Positions 1 through 11,719 are shown, counted from the first letter of the stretch. The stretch is DNA of 64,000 nt from Orientallactaga sibirica (GCA_036365145.1 JAEOAD010000052.1:12833501-12897500); one strand, 5' to 3'. The notes: generated by a model not told the origin, from the sequence alone. Made by a program: numbers and translations.

Positions 1-494
1 ACTTTAGGCCAGTGAGACCACCTTGATCTACATGGGTTCCTCTTCCCTGTGCCAGGATCTGGTAAATTCTTCCATACAGAAAACCAGGGTGGTGCCCACC
101 GCGTTTGTTTTCACTTTCTCAGAAATTGCAGTCCTGTGATGATTATCCAATGACTAAATGCAGGTTTTTTTCCCGTGTATTTTGTCCAGTTTTGTAGTTA
201 CTGTCTGGACCAGTCTGGTGCTGGTTTCTCCATCACAGCTTGAGCCCAGGTGGAGTTATGAGATCATGGTCATGTGAACTTGTCTTCTGAGATGCTAAAT
301 AACTCAGATGAGAGGTTCTCATCAGCGAGAAATTAGACAAGAGAAACATTTTTATGGATGCTTTCAATTTTTTGGACCATTGTCTAAGAAAATGCTCACT
401 CACTGGCTCAGTTTAACTGAGAATTACCAAGCTGAATGAAGTTAAGTTGTATAGCGAGGTAAAGAAGGCATGCTAATAACCATCTCCAATAAAA
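1..494. other. unassigned unique-looking sequence
   Basis: I see no exon, repeat or RNA signature here. It is ordinary mixed-composition DNA with stops in all frames. Confidence 0.4.
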
Positions 495-579
495 GGCATC
501 TATTGCAGGCCAGGGAGATGGCTCCATAGATAAAGTGCCTGCTGCTCAAATCATAGTACCCACGTTTGAGTCCCCATGT

Positions 580-635
<56 letters not shown>

Positions 636-840
636 AGAGAGAGAAAGAGAGAGAAGCCATGGTGGGCCCCTGCAGTCCCAGGACACTGACAAGAAGATAG
701 TGTGAGGAGCACAACAAAGAACCATAGCAGATAGAGAAGGAAATCTGAGGACCGATCTGATCATTGTTCCCTGACCTCCACACTCATGCCGTGATGTGTG
801 TGTGCGTGTCTGCACTTAACACACACACACACCCCAGAAA
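495..840 (+). repeat. B4/ID-type SINE carrying a CA/GA microsatellite
   Basis: A tRNA-like head ('gccagggagatggctcc', degraded A box, then a 'gtttgagtcccc' B-box-like segment) is followed by a long CA run at about 582-632 that passes into GA. The 3' part resumes with 'cctgacctccacactcatgc' and a second CA run, typical of B4/RSINE-class compound SINEs. The microsatellite appears to have expanded inside the element. Family assignment is from pattern memory. Confidence 0.55.
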
Positions 841-1735
841 GGTATCTAGCGAAGGTTCAACAAATGGTACAAGTGGTTCTGGTGGCTCAGTGGAATTTCA
901 GCTGTGGAAATTTTAAAACAATAATCCTATTGGCTTTTGGCAAGGAGTCAGGCTAAAGAATAAATATCTGCTGAAAATGATGAATTTCTTTTGGGACTAA
1001 GACAGAAGTCAAAAAGCACTCCCAGGGGGAGATGACTTGAGAAAGGAGTCTTGGAAGGGATGCAACAACTGACTTGAAGAGAGAAGGCAAAGGGCCTTTT
1101 ACTATGGGGCAAGAGCAAAATCCGATGCCAAGAAAAGAAGCACTTAGCTGGAGGGAGGAAGAGGAAAGAGGAGATGGAAAGCCACATTGTCCAGTGTGGA
1201 CAGATGTGCAGGCGGGTAAGGTACATGTGTGCAAGAATCAGAACTAGTGAAAACGGTCTGAGGAGTACTGGGGGTCCTGGGGATGGGCGCTAGATCAGAT
1301 ACTATAGATATAAGGCTGGCTTATTCAGTCTGTCATTTAGATTCGATGTTCAAGAAATATGGAAGCATCTAGGTCTTGAGTTGGAAAGGTCCACGTGGAT
1401 CGCAGGTTGACTGGAGAGGCTTCAGGAGATGTCTTTTCACAGTGGGTCTGGTTGGAGGGCCGAGAGGCTGTGGCACTGCTTTCCAGAATGAAGAAATCAC
1501 AGCCAGGCAAAGAGGTAGGTACCCACCCACATCAGAAGCAAAGGGGAGGAATCCAAGTCTAAGGCTTTCATCTGGGGACCCTGAAGACTGGTGTGTTGAT
1601 AAACATGATGGGAACAGGGTGTGGTTGGTGTCACTCTTACATATGACTTTAGTTCTGCTTTAAGTACTGTCCTTTCTCCAACATAAAGGCCCTTCCAGTG
1701 TCTCAAATCGCTAGTTTACATACCCTCAACATTTT
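841..1735. other. unassigned sequence
   Basis: No recognised repeat or gene. The open frames at 948-1234 (minus) and 1376-1663 (plus) have no domain-like composition and no credible splice context, so I treat them as chance. Confidence 0.4.
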
Positions 1736-1838
1736 CCTTTGTCTCCTGTTGAGACAGGGTTGCCGTGAACTCTCATAGCAATCCTGCTTCAGGCTCTTGA
1801 GTGCTGGGATTACAGGTGTAGCTACTGTGCCCATCTTC
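1736..1838 (-). repeat. partial B1 SINE
   Basis: The antisense B1 landmarks 'gagacagggttgccgtgaac' and 'gtgctgggattacaggtgta' are both present, but the middle 'ctggaactcactatgtag' segment is missing. It is an old, internally deleted 7SL-derived SINE. Confidence 0.6.
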
Positions 1839-1854
1839 TTTCCTCTGAATTGTC

Positions 1855-1945
1855 AGTCAACAGACAGCATGCCAGATGCTGGGCAGAGGTCAGTAAGCAC
1901 AACAGGCATGGACTTTGCGTTCATGATGCTTAGATGAGTGACCAC
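1855..1945 (-). repeat. possible L2/MIR-class relic
   Basis: 'catgccagatgctgggcaga' followed by 'gcatggactttgcgttcatg' resembles the antisense L2 3' end (the 'tgtgccaggcactg...ctggggatacag' region). It is strongly diverged. Confidence 0.3.
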
Positions 1946-2015
1946 ATCATATTACCTGTGCAACTTAATATCAACATGTGGGGAGTGAGGAGTGCAGTAA
2001 AAGAAACAGTTGTCA

Positions 2016-2173
2016 GCCAGGTGTGGTGCACGCCTTTAATCCCAGCACTCTGGAGGCAGAGGTAGGAGGATCGCCATGAGTTCGAGGCCACCCTAAAACT
2101 ATATAGTAAATTCCAGGTCAGCCTGGGCTAGAGTGAGATTCTACCTCAAAAATAAATAAATAAATAAATAAAT
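2016..2173 (+). repeat. B1 SINE, full length with TSD
   Basis: This is a complete 7SL-derived B1: 'gccaggtgtggtgcacgcc' at the 5' end, 'atcccagcactctggaggc', 'ggaggatcgccatgagttcg' and a 3' AAAT-rich tail. The direct repeat 'aaagaaacagttgtca' (about 2000-2015) recurs with one extra base at about 2174-2190, which fixes the insertion boundaries. B1 units of this type are common in jerboa DNA. Confidence 0.9.
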
Positions 2174-2190
2174 AAAAGAAACAAGTTGTC

Positions 2191-2815
2191 ATTACTATCC
2201 CTTGCCAGTCTTTTTTATGAAGTATGGGTTTCCGAGTTTCTTCCTGACACCTCTTCTCTTCAGGTGTGGCCTTAAGACAAGGACAGGGTGTCTCTAGTGG
2301 GGTCTGAATGTCTGGGCGTAGTGAGGCTCTTGAATTGGGAGACCTTCTGCTTGGGAGCTTAGGGCAGGAGGGCTGGAGAGAATGAACACAGCTTCCTTCT
2401 GTGAGACAAGGAAACAAATGTGCAGGGAGCCATGCAGAAAGGAAGGTGGGGAGCCCAGGAACGGGGCCAGGCAGTCTTCAATCTGTTCCACGAGGTCTGA
2501 TCTGGGGCCATGCTGAATATATCATGAAGCCATGCATCCCCTTCTTTCCACGGACGCTGCCTTCCCTTCATGCTTCAGCCCCTGGTACCCGCACATCTGC
2601 TTGACAAATGTGGCCAAAGGGAAAGTCACAAGAACTTACAGAGTATGCCTGAGTTGCTGTCGGCAAGTCAGCTGAGAGATGTGTTCCACAGAGTGCTTTT
2701 CTTTCTTCTCCTCCATTTATCCATCCATTCTGTTCCCCTCTATCCCTTCTCTCTCTCTCTCTGTCTGTCTCTCTTTCTGTATTAGTATCAGAACTATAAT
2801 TTTGAAGAACTTGGA
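2191..2815. other. unassigned sequence with CT-rich tract
   Basis: There is no gene-like feature. A short CT/CTGT-rich stretch lies at about 2745-2783. The overlapping small open frames on both strands look like chance. Confidence 0.4.
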
Positions 2816-2819
2816 AGAA

Positions 2820-3000
2820 GAAAAAATGTCATGAAACACAAATGCAGATTTGATACATCTGACCTTTCTTCTCTTCAGAACAATAAATGTCAAATAGCTT
2901 AAATGACAGTTAGGATGGCTAGAGATTATTTATGTGCTTAAATATTTAGGCAAGGAACATAATTCAGACTTAAGCCTCATTTGCATAAAGATTCTGACCT
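2820..3000. promoter_or_regulatory. candidate conserved non-coding element
   Basis: An AT-rich, non-repetitive block contains 'aacaataaatgtcaaa', 'cttaaatgacag', 'gagattatttatgtgctt' and 'ctcatttgcataaag' (an octamer-like ATTTGCAT core). The density of homeodomain/POU/SOX-type words in sequence free of repeats is what developmental enhancers often look like. This is compositional inference only. Confidence 0.25.
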
Positions 3001-3727
3001 ATGAGAGCCATGGACATATTTAAAGAACCATCACTAGTAGTGGTGTTAACATTGCAGTGAATGGAAAATGGGAACTAGAAAATGGGAAACATCAAAAGAG
3101 AATAGAAGTGGCAAATGATCCCTGATGGGGAATGGGGACATTCGATAACATCAAGAAAAGTGTTTTTCAGTACAAAATTGTGTTTGCATTTTTCCTGTCG
3201 GAGGGCTGTGGTGTGGTGGCATCCCAAGAAAGGCCATAATCATTGTGTCCTCTCCTTGATTCAATGCAAAGTATTTTATAGTGCATGTTTACTCGCATTA
3301 TTTATCCTCCTTTTACTAAAGACATTTTATTGTTAAAACAGGAAGAGAATTATCTTACTCCAGCTGTGTAAATCCTGATAGACGTCTAATCCTCCAGCCC
3401 AGAGTGTAATTCTCTACTCAACCTCATACTTCATTATCATCCAAAGCTCTAGCATGCCTTTCAGAGAGGATCTAAAAGATGGGGTTTTGTTTTGCCTTTA
3501 AAAAAAAAAAAAGAGTTGTGAACATTAGTTAACCCATATATTTCTGAAAGGAGACAGTAAAACACTGTGTTTCAAAGAATCTCTAGTTAGTTCTGCACCA
3601 AGTTCCAGAATTGAATACTTAAAGATCCTCAAGCTAGTACAATGATAACTTAGCTTTTTTCTGCCCTTAGCATTCTCATTTATAAGGCAGAGGTCACTCC
3701 AAGACTTATTCTATAGGGGTTTTAGAA
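3001..3727. other. unassigned sequence
   Basis: Nothing recognised apart from a short A-run at about 3500. Confidence 0.4.
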
Positions 3728-3744
3728 GTATGGGGTGATTTTTA

Positions 3745-3780
3745 AAAAATATATATTTTATTTATTTATTTGAGAGAAAG

Positions 3781-3829
<49 letters not shown>

Positions 3830-3981
3830 AATGGGTGCACCAGGGCCTCCAGCCACTGCAAACAAACTCCAGATACATGCGCCCCCTTGTGCATCTGGCT
3901 TATGTGGGTCCTGGAGAATTGAAATGGGATCCTTTGGCTTTGCAGGCAAACACCTTAACCGCTAAGCCCTCTCTCCAGCCC
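3745..3981 (-). repeat. tRNA-derived SINE with TSD
   Basis: Read on the minus strand, the element begins 'ggggctggagagagggctt' (tRNA-like A box), has the body 'agccagatgcacaag' and a GA/CT microsatellite (about 3782-3828), and ends in an ATTT/AAAT tail. The near-identical flanks 'gtatggggtgattttaaa'/'gtgtggggtgattttaaa' (about 3728-3744 and 3982-3999) are the target-site duplication. This is the commonest tRNA-SINE family of the window. Confidence 0.9.
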
Positions 3982-3999
3982 CGTGTGGGGTGATTTTAA

Positions 4000-4884
4000 A
4001 GAGTTTAGACAGCACTTGATACATGGTTAAGACACTGAAGCTATCACTCATGATATTCCGTCTTCTTCTTGCGATCACTGGGAGATTTCCTGCACATTGT
4101 TTTACTTTTTGTCTTCCTTTCCACACTGTCGTAGGATCTAAGTATTCTCACAATTAGAGTTTAACTTATAAACACACAACTAAATAAGGGGACCCAAAGA
4201 AATTTAGATACCATGGACTGGAGCAGCTTTTTTTGGTCAAATGTGAAAGTTGTCAAGAGTGTCTGCTCTGTCTTACTGACCATTACTTGTTTCTGTGTGG
4301 AAGCAGCGAATCATTCATTCATTCATGCACTTGTTCCTGTCAAAGATTCTCACATGGTCAAGAGCGTTTCTCAACTCTTATGGTACTCTTGAGCGGGGAG
4401 AGAGTTCAGCTGGTAAAGTGTTGCTGTGTGAAAGTCTTTCCCTGGGGCGATGTGAACACACATCTCTCCACCTCAGATGGGACATTGATGGCAGACCAAA
4501 GCATGATTGCACCAAAGCCAGTCTTGGTGAATCAATGAGTTTGTTGCAGTTACTTAAAGAGCAGGGTGAGGGGCTGCTTACAGGAGCAATGATCCCTCAA
4601 ATGCAGCTGCATTACTGAAGAGCCCGCACTCGTGGAAGCTGCATGTCTAGAGCACACTGCCGGCAGCTCTGCTGGTCAGAGACTCTCTCCCCAAGACTTG
4701 TTTTCCCTTTATATAACTTCTATAACTTAAGTTTTGAAAACTGCTACAAAACGTTGGTCAGAGCCCGCCCGCCTGCCTCACCAGTTCTTGGCTGCTCCTC
4801 TAACCTCAGGGAGTGGTCATGTGACCTCTTAGTTTTCAGTTCCCCCAGCCTTGTTGACCTCCCTCTTCCCTCCAGGTGGGAATG
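4000..4884. other. unassigned sequence
   Basis: Nothing firm. A weak ID-like fragment ('gagagttcagctggtaaagt', about 4398) lies in otherwise unique-looking DNA. Confidence 0.35.
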
Positions 4885-5085
4885 GTTCAGCGCAGAGGAG
4901 TTTGCTATAGAAGTGTTTGTCATGCAAGCTTGAGGACCCAAGTTAGAGCCCTAGAACCCAAGAAACACATACCTGTCACCACAGAACTGTATAGGCAGAG
5001 ACAGGTGGATCCCCAGTGGCCAGCTAGTGTAGCCTAGTTAGGTGACTCCTGGGTCAATGAGAGACCCTATCTCAAAGAAGTGGAT
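4885..5085 (+). repeat. ID-B1 compound SINE, diverged
   Basis: A tRNA/ID-like head ('ggttcagcgcagaggagttt', then 'cttgaggacccaagttagag') runs into a B1-like half ('ggcagagacaggtggatccc', 'gagaccctatctcaaag'). It is immediately followed by a younger B1. Confidence 0.6.
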
Positions 5086-5089
5086 GGCA

Positions 5090-5246
5090 CCCAGGCGTGG
5101 TGACACATGCCTTTAATCCCAGCACTCGGGAGGCAGAGGTAGGAGGATCAGTGTGAGTTCGAGGCCAGCCTGGGACTACTGAATATGTTCTAGGTCAGCC
5201 TGAGCTAGAGTGAGAACCTACCTCGAGCTTCCCCCCAACCAAAACT
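5090..5246 (+). repeat. B1 SINE
   Basis: A full-length B1 body: 'cccaggcgtggtgacacatg', 'cagcactcgggaggcagagg', 'tagagtgagaacctacctcg'. It abuts the tail of the upstream compound SINE. Confidence 0.85.
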
Positions 5247-5924
5247 TTTTTGACAGAGTCCTAATGAGAAATGACAACCTTCTCTGATTCTTACATGGTT
5301 AATAAATAACAGGCTATGATACGTTTACCTCTAACTTTGAGCCGACTATGGTAAGAGCGAAGAGATTTCGTTTCATTTCTACCCCAGAGGAAGACCAAAG
5401 TATTTTGGTTCTCTTCTGGATATATAGTAAACTCACTCAAGCTGTTGGCTGTGGTTTTCTATTGTAATCATTACAACCAGTGAGTCACTGATTATGTAGA
5501 TAGAGGCAGTCAGTCAATCAATTGGCAGAGACCAATAGTTAATCAATAAGTAACTGTCTACCTACCTTTGTACATGAAATCTGTATTTCCCTTTCGTGAC
5601 TGGGATACATCTTCTATTAGCATTGGGACTTGGGGTCAGGGAGGTGTTTGTTTCAGTTGTCTCCATGGCAGACCCTGGAAGTGCTCAAGGAATATTTGCC
5701 ATGTCTGTGAAGGAGCGAGGGGTATAAACACAGTCCATGCAAAGGGCTGTTTGAGCAAGTCCATTCTGTCTTCAACAGCCCAGGCCTCAGTGGACTCAGG
5801 ATGCGCCTTACAAGTTCACTCTCTCACTGCTTAATGGCTCATTGCCACCCCCCACCCCCCAGCTTCAACTCTCCATTCAACAAATAGTCGTTGATACTTT
5901 CTGGGCATTCAGAACTTTGTAAAG
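5247..5924. other. unassigned sequence
   Basis: No recognised repeat, exon or RNA gene. A short C-run lies near 5850. Confidence 0.4.
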
Positions 5925-6335
5925 TTCCGTGTCAGTTAGTTTCATTATCACTGGACCAAAATACCTGAGAAAACTAACTTCGAAGGAGGAATGATTTATT
6001 GAAGCTTGTGGTTTCTGAGGTTTCAATCCATAGTCTGGCTCTGTTGATTCTGGGCTGGTGGTGAGACAGGAGATCGCAACAATGTTGCTGCACAGGACAG
6101 TGCCACTCACCTCGCGGTGGCTTAGAAAGAAAGAGAGACAGACAGAGACAGAGAGACACCGAGAGAGCCCAGTGCTCAGAATTGCCTTCAAAGGTATGCA
6201 TTCACTGACGTACTTCCTCCAACTAGGCCCACCACCTAACGTTACCACCGCCTCTCCAAATAGCATCACCGTTTGGAGACCAAGTGTTCAACACGTGAGC
6301 CTGGGGGAACATTTTATATTCAAATCCTAACAAGT
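5925..6335. repeat. ancient interspersed repeat, possibly MaLR-internal
   Basis: The block 'ggaggaatgatttattgaag' near the start and 'cattttatattcaaatccta' at the end match, in order, the block at 29110-29510 ('ggaagggatatttattaagc' and 'ccatctattcaaactccc'). The two are therefore diverged copies of one family. The arrangement recalls MaLR internal sequence, but I cannot name the family with confidence. Confidence 0.4.
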
Positions 6336-6732
6336 TCTATAGGGGGAAAATCAATACCAAAAGATGTTCCCTGACTTTAAAGCGATTAGGGCCTACTAAG
6401 CCCAAAGGCAAAGAATTTGGAGTCACAGTTGGGGGTTCAAGACTCGGCATCTTCAGCTCAGTTTGCTGAGTCCTAGTGCAGTGCGGGGGATGTTAACGCC
6501 CCACAGGACTGTTGGGAGACTCAAAGGAGATTGTGCACCGTGGGTGGAAAGGACTGCCCGCACTACGCCAGCTGTTTAATTAAAAGTCTTACAAGATGGC
6601 GTGGGCCTGAAGGTTAAGTGTTCTGCATCAAAGACTGGTGTGAGTAGAAAGTTATGGAGGGAGCTGGAGAATGAGCAGGGTTTGGATAGTTGGGAGGGAA
6701 GAATAGCAAGCATTCCATGTAGGGTGTATGGA

Positions 6733-6736
<4 letters not shown>
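6336..6736. other. unassigned sequence, possible MIR relic
   Basis: A stretch at about 6410-6540 ('gaatttggagtcacagttgg ... gcagtgcggggg') has faint MIR-like order. The rest is unassigned. Confidence 0.25.
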
Positions 6737-6770
<34 letters not shown>

Positions 6771-6786
6771 TGGGTGTGTGTGTGTG
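6737..6786. repeat. GT microsatellite
   Basis: A (GT)n run with GGGTGT interruptions near its 3' end. Confidence 0.95.
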
Positions 6787-8214
6787 GTTTGTTCTGGGGA
6801 TATCAATCCACCTGGACTGAATCACGATGTCTTCCTGCAGTACGTGTATTGAGCTTCATGGTCTGTTCGTTCCTCTATGGGGAGAAGCTTTATGTAAAAT
6901 GCTCTCAGACAGGCAGGGTGAGGTCAGCACCTTGGAGAGCAAGCAGTGGGGTTTTGCAACCTTCTCACAGCAGGAAACAGGCAGCCTGAGCCACTAGATA
7001 TGCACAGTAGTTTTGGAAGATGGAACTTGTAGTGGTGGGTGGTTTGGATTCGTGTGTGTAAACTAGGCTCAGGATTCTGGGGTTGGAGTGGGAAGACTTT
7101 CAGAGTAGTTGATTAAGTGGGATAGCAGAGGAAAGGATGACTCTTGGAGCTCCTCATGGGGGCTGGTGTCAGAAGCAGAAGTGGACTAATCCAAGTATTT
7201 ATTTCTAGAATCTTCCTCCATTAAGATTAGGATAATAATGGTTCAATTGATTAGAAATAAGAATCTCAGAAGAAAAGAAATTTAGGAGGGTGAAGTGGAT
7301 TTCATAAGGAAGAGCTGAGATGATAGACTGTCTGCAGGCACCCACATCTTTCAGGCAGGGGGCAAAGTGAGACTTTCTGTGGTGAGTGTAAGACGCCAGG
7401 ACAAAGCCTGGGGATTTGGGAGACATCTGTACAGAGACTTCTCATAAATTATGCACTTTGCTTAGAACTTAATTTCATGTTTTTTAGAAGATAAGAGGAA
7501 TGAAAAGCTTGCTGAATTATAGATTATGCAACTGTATTAAAAGTGGTTCTCTCTCCACTCCCCCTACACCCCATGTCTCCCTAGTGAATTCTGTGTTCTT
7601 TTCTTCCCTCTGATCTGCTCCCTTTTCCCTTCTTTGTAAACTGAGGGGCACAATAACCTCTGTTTCTGTCAGATCAGAAGATTGTCAGAGGAGGGATTAG
7701 GTGATCATCTGTGTTCACCAGAAGACACGACGCTCCTCTCTGCATCCTCGCCAGGGCTGCGCACATCAGAGGGTCGGAGCTATCCCCGGAGGACAGCAAC
7801 CATTTATATTTATAGGAGGAAATGTTTAAAGAGCTAACCCCTCAGTTCCCTGGACAGTCCCACTGTTTGATTTGCAGCTTTTCTTAAGTAAAGCACTGAT
7901 TCTCAGCAAGAGGTGAGCTGCTTGGGAGACAATGTGATCAGATGCAGTAGGGTCTCCAGTCTTGGTGGACCATGCACTGCATACCAGAATTCCTTTCCAG
8001 GCACCATGCTTCACTCACAGCTTGATGCAAGTTCGCAAAACTAGTGAGTGCCACACTCAGAAGTTGAGCCTCCTTTAGTTTAATCCCTTTCTCTCCCCTT
8101 CAAAGAGGAAACTGTGCTTCAATTTACTGACACATACTGAACATTCATTAGGGTAGGAGGCCGGACCACGGATACGATAGCAGTGAGCAGCGGTAGAGAG
8201 GAAGAATGTGTGGC
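6787..8214. other. unassigned sequence
   Basis: 1.4 kb with no recognised repeat or gene. The short open frames (for example 7205-7426 minus and 7826-8014 minus) show no recognisable protein features. Confidence 0.4.
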
Positions 8215-8420
8215 GCTGATGCTAACTGAACATTTGTCATATGCCAGGTACTTTACAGACACTCTCACTGCATCTCTACAACTGTAGTAGGCAGGAATTC
8301 TCATCTCCGCTTCACATACGAGTCCTGAGGGGTTAAGCACAGGCTGGGTGAGAAGCAAGTGACTGAGCCAGGACTGGATCTTAGGGTTCCATGTCTGAGG
8401 ATTATCCTCATCTTGTTCCA
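8215..8420 (-). repeat. MIR SINE
   Basis: Antisense MIR landmarks occur in order: 'catatgccaggtactttaca', 'aattctcatctccgcttcac', 'gaggggttaagcacaggctg' and 'gagccaggactggatcttag'. MIR is an ancient mammal-wide tRNA-derived SINE. Confidence 0.7.
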
Positions 8421-8474
8421 AGCTTGTGCTGCTTTTTCTTCCCCATTCTAAGGGAACTGTTCCGTTTTAAAAAT

Positions 8475-8705
8475 ACGTTTCAAAAAGCCGGGGTGTTCGC
8501 TCAGATGGTAAAATGCTTGCTAGTCTGGCCCAGTTGGTTAGTGAGTGATCCTGGCCCCTACTCAAAAAAGGGTGGAGGACATTTGAGGGATAACACCTGA
8601 GGTTGCCCTCTGGCCATAACATACATGCATAACACATGTTCACCCACACGTACACATGTGTACATACACATACACACATACCACATGTCATACACATGCA
8701 AAACA
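8475..8705 (+). repeat. B4/ID-type SINE
   Basis: A degraded head ('ggtgttcgctcagatggtaa') is followed by 'ggttgccctctggccataac' and a CA/TA-rich tail ('cacacgtacacatgtgtaca'). Confidence 0.5.
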
Positions 8706-9300
8706 AACAAAAGAAGTCTTGATGTGTGGTCCCAAGTACCTGCCCTGGTCCACTTCATGTTCACTGCCTCGTTGGAAGCTCTACGTGTCCAGGGCTCTCA
8801 CTTACGTAGCCCATTTCCATTGCCGTCCCTCGGGTGGCACCCCACGCAGATCATCGACTTCCCTACATTCTTCATCTCCTCTCAGTCTACTGCACGAATG
8901 AAGGAATGAGATAGCTTACCCTCAGGGTAAATCTGCCCATGATTTCCAAGGCCCGTGGATCTGATCAAGGCAGGGAATCAGTGTGGGCAGAGTCCCTCCC
9001 ACGTGGGGCAGTTCAGGTGCTGACCATTGTAATGATTTAGGTGATGAGGAACAGAGTGAAGATGAACTGACATGGCATCCATGAAGCAGACACAGCAGCA
9101 TTGCCACAGGTCATTGATAAGGTCCTGGGTATTTTAGTGCTTGTGCCCACGAGTAACAAAGGCCCAGGTGGAAAGAGCTAAACGGAAGTGGTGTGGCGCT
9201 TCATGGAAGAGGCCTAGTGTGAGTTCATGTGGCCCTGGCATGGGTTCATTTAGCAGTGTATGACAGGTTCAAGGACAGCCACTCTACCTTCCTCAGGGTT
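8706..9300. other. unassigned sequence
   Basis: No recognised feature. It ends directly at the 60-bp minisatellite. Confidence 0.4.
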
Positions 9301-10080
9301 GGTGGCTCTGTCAGCTTCAGATCACTATGGAAGCTCTGGGTGCCTTCACACATGGCTGTTGATGTCTCCGTCAGCTACAGATCACTATGGAAGCTCTGGG
9401 TACCTTCACACATGGCTGTTGGTGGCTCTGTCAGCTTCAGATCATGATGGAAGCTCTGGGTGCCTTCACACATGGCTGTTGATGTCTCCGTCAGCTACAG
9501 ATCACTATGGAAGCTCTGGGTACCTTCACACATGGCTGTTGGTGGCTCTGTCAGCTTCAGATCATGATGGAAGCTCTGGGTGCCTTCACACATGGCTGTT
9601 GATGTCTCCGTCAGCTACAGATCACTATGGAAGCTCTGGGTGCCTTCACACATGGCTGTTGATGTCTCCGTCAGCTACAGATCACTATGGAAGCTCTGGG
9701 TGCCTTCACACATGGCTCTTGATGTCTCCGTCAGCTACAGATCACTATGGAAGCTCTGGGTGCCTTCACACATGGCTGTTGATGTCTCCGTCAGCTACAG
9801 ATCACTATGGAAGCTCTGGGTGCCTTCACACATGGCTGTTGATGTCTCCGTCAGCTACAGATCACTATGGAAGCTCTGGGTGCCTTCACACATGGCTCTT
9901 GATGTCTCCGTCAGCTACAGATCACTATGGAAGCTCTGGGTGCCTTCACACATGGCTGTTGATGGCTCTGTCAGCTTCAGATCACGATGGAAGCTCTGGG
10001 TACCTTCACACATGGCTGTTGGTGTCTCCGTCAGCTTCAGATCATGATGGAAGCTCTGGGTACCTTCATGCATGATTGTT
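9301..10080. repeat. 60-bp minisatellite, 13 units
   Basis: Thirteen consecutive units, each exactly 60 bp, share 'tcagatcactatggaagctc' and 'tcacacatggctgtt'. Two unit types exist: A ('ggtggctctgtcagcttcag') and B ('gatgtctccgtcagctacag'). They run A-B-A-B-A, then six B units, then two hybrids. A ...gctctt end variant recurs three units apart (9661 and 9841), suggesting a 180-bp higher-order duplication. Because 60 is a multiple of three and the units lack stops, a long frame (9260-10075) stays open; I regard that as a by-product. Confidence 0.97.
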
Positions 10081-10237
10081 TGCAGAGGCAAAAAGGGCAA
10101 GTGTTTGTCCTGTTTCCCTTTTTAAGAAAGAAGAAAACATTTTCCCCCTGTGGATTTCTACTTGTATCCCATTTGCTAGGGCTGCTTCACAGGAAGGTGC
10201 CAAAATCAATTTCTAAAAAAAAAAAGTAATACTTAGA

Positions 10238-10408
10238 CTCAAATTTGAGCATGTGCTGGAATCACCAAGAGGCTTGTTAATCCAGACGTGGCTGGGCTCC
10301 ATCCCTGGAGTTTTTGATTTAGTAGGCCCGAGGTAGGGCCTAAAAATCTACAATTCTAATAAGTACCTTGCTGATCTGGGGACCAGTGCTTGAGAAAACA
10401 TTGTTTTA
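10238..10408 (-). mobile_element. MER5A-like hAT-Charlie DNA transposon fragment
   Basis: The order 'tttgagcatgtgctggaatc', 'aagaggcttgttaatccaga', 'ctggagtttttgatttagta', 'ggtagggcctaaaaatctac' and 'gatctggggaccagtgctt' follows the MER5A consensus in reverse orientation, as I remember it. It is a non-autonomous fossil with no coding capacity. Confidence 0.75.
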
Positions 10409-10722
10409 AAACTCCCAGCCATGAAGCAGCTATTTTGAAGTATCTGTATATCTTAAACTTGATCAAGTTGAAGGCTGTGGTAGTGAGAATGTTCCCAAGG
10501 TTCCGTGTGGGCTAAGATCTCCCTCTGGGTCATACCTTCTCCCTCTTGAAAAGTCACCGTAAGAATTTGGATTACACATTCCACTTGACTGAAAATAGGA
10601 GACATTGCTCTACCTTGTTACACGGGCTTAGGTGTGAGTGTTGTCAGGGTTGGAGACTGGGCCCTGGCAGTCCTAATAAAATCAACCACCTGACCTCAAT
10701 ATGCTGATTAAAAAAACAATGG
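10409..10722. other. unassigned sequence
   Basis: No recognised feature. Confidence 0.4.
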
Positions 10723-11010
10723 AGGGCTGGAGAGATGGCCTAAGAACGCCTGTTCGAATCTCCAGGTCCCACGTCTAGCCAGATGCAAAAGTGACGCAAG
10801 TGCGCAATGCCACGCAATGCCCACAAGGGGATGCATGTGTCTGGAGTTTGTTCACAGCGGCTGAAAAGGCCCTGGCATGCCCATTCTCTCTCTCTCTGCC
10901 TCTTCCTCTCTCTCTCTGTTCTCTCTCTCTCTCTCTCTGTTTCTTTCTGTCTCTCTCTCCCTCTCTCTGTTTCTTTCTGTCTCTCTCTCCCTCTCACAAA
11001 GAAAAACAAA
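10723..11010 (+). repeat. tRNA-derived SINE with long CT tract
   Basis: The head is 'gggctggagagatggcctaa', with part of the A/B-box spacer deleted. It is followed by 'agccagatgcaaaagtgacg', 'gccctggcatgcccattctc' and an expanded CT/CTGTTT tract (about 10885-10995) before an A-rich tail. Confidence 0.85.
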
Positions 11011-11719
11011 AAAAACACAATTGAGAGTGGGAAGTGGAGAAAGGAGATTTAGTCAATGCGGCCACACTGGGAAAAGGAACAAAGAATGAGGTCCTGTGGC
11101 CCCTCCCCTTCAGGGTCCTCACATGCGGGCTGGGTTTAAATGGAGGGCCAGAGGCGTGTATCTAAGGCACGGGCCCGCCATCATCGACCCGTCATTGTGT
11201 CTGCCCAGCCGCCTCCTGCATGGTGATCTGATAGGCGGCCAGAACTGCATGCAGTTTCTTCCCCAGAGATGAGTTCCACCCTGACTGGAATCGGGCTTTA
11301 GTCTTTCTCTTCTCCCAGGCATGAGGGTTTCCTGGGGCAATTCCAGAATGTCCTTGGGGCTTTTTGTTCCAGCATCCTGATGTCCAAAGCGAGGGACACA
11401 AGTTTCTCTTTAGGCTGTCTTCATTCCTGCCAGGACGGTGACATATGAATAGAAAAGACGTAGAGTGATAGACTGTGCCGGTGATGGAGGAGTGTTCTTC
11501 CTGCTCTGCTTCCTCTCCTCCTCCTTCCCTTTTCTTCCTCTTCCTCCCTAGAAACTTCTGTGTCACGTGAAGCATCTCATTTTCTGAAGGTCAAGTTCTT
11601 CTGATGTTCTTCCTCACCTGTAATGGGTATAGCAGGAGCTCCCATTTTGGGGCCATCAGGTCCTTGGGCACCAAAGCCCCAACGGCCTTTCTGTGGAAGC
11701 TAAGCAGCTCTGGCCCCAG
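11011..11719. other. unassigned sequence
   Basis: No recognised repeat. A pyrimidine-rich patch lies at about 11500-11550. Open frames on the minus strand have low-complexity, non-domain composition. Confidence 0.4.

Noticed and set aside
9260..10075. 271-codon open frame with 20-residue repeats
   Set aside because: It is open only because the 60-bp unit is a multiple of three without stops. Another frame and the complementary strand are also partly open, and there is no start context or splice evidence.
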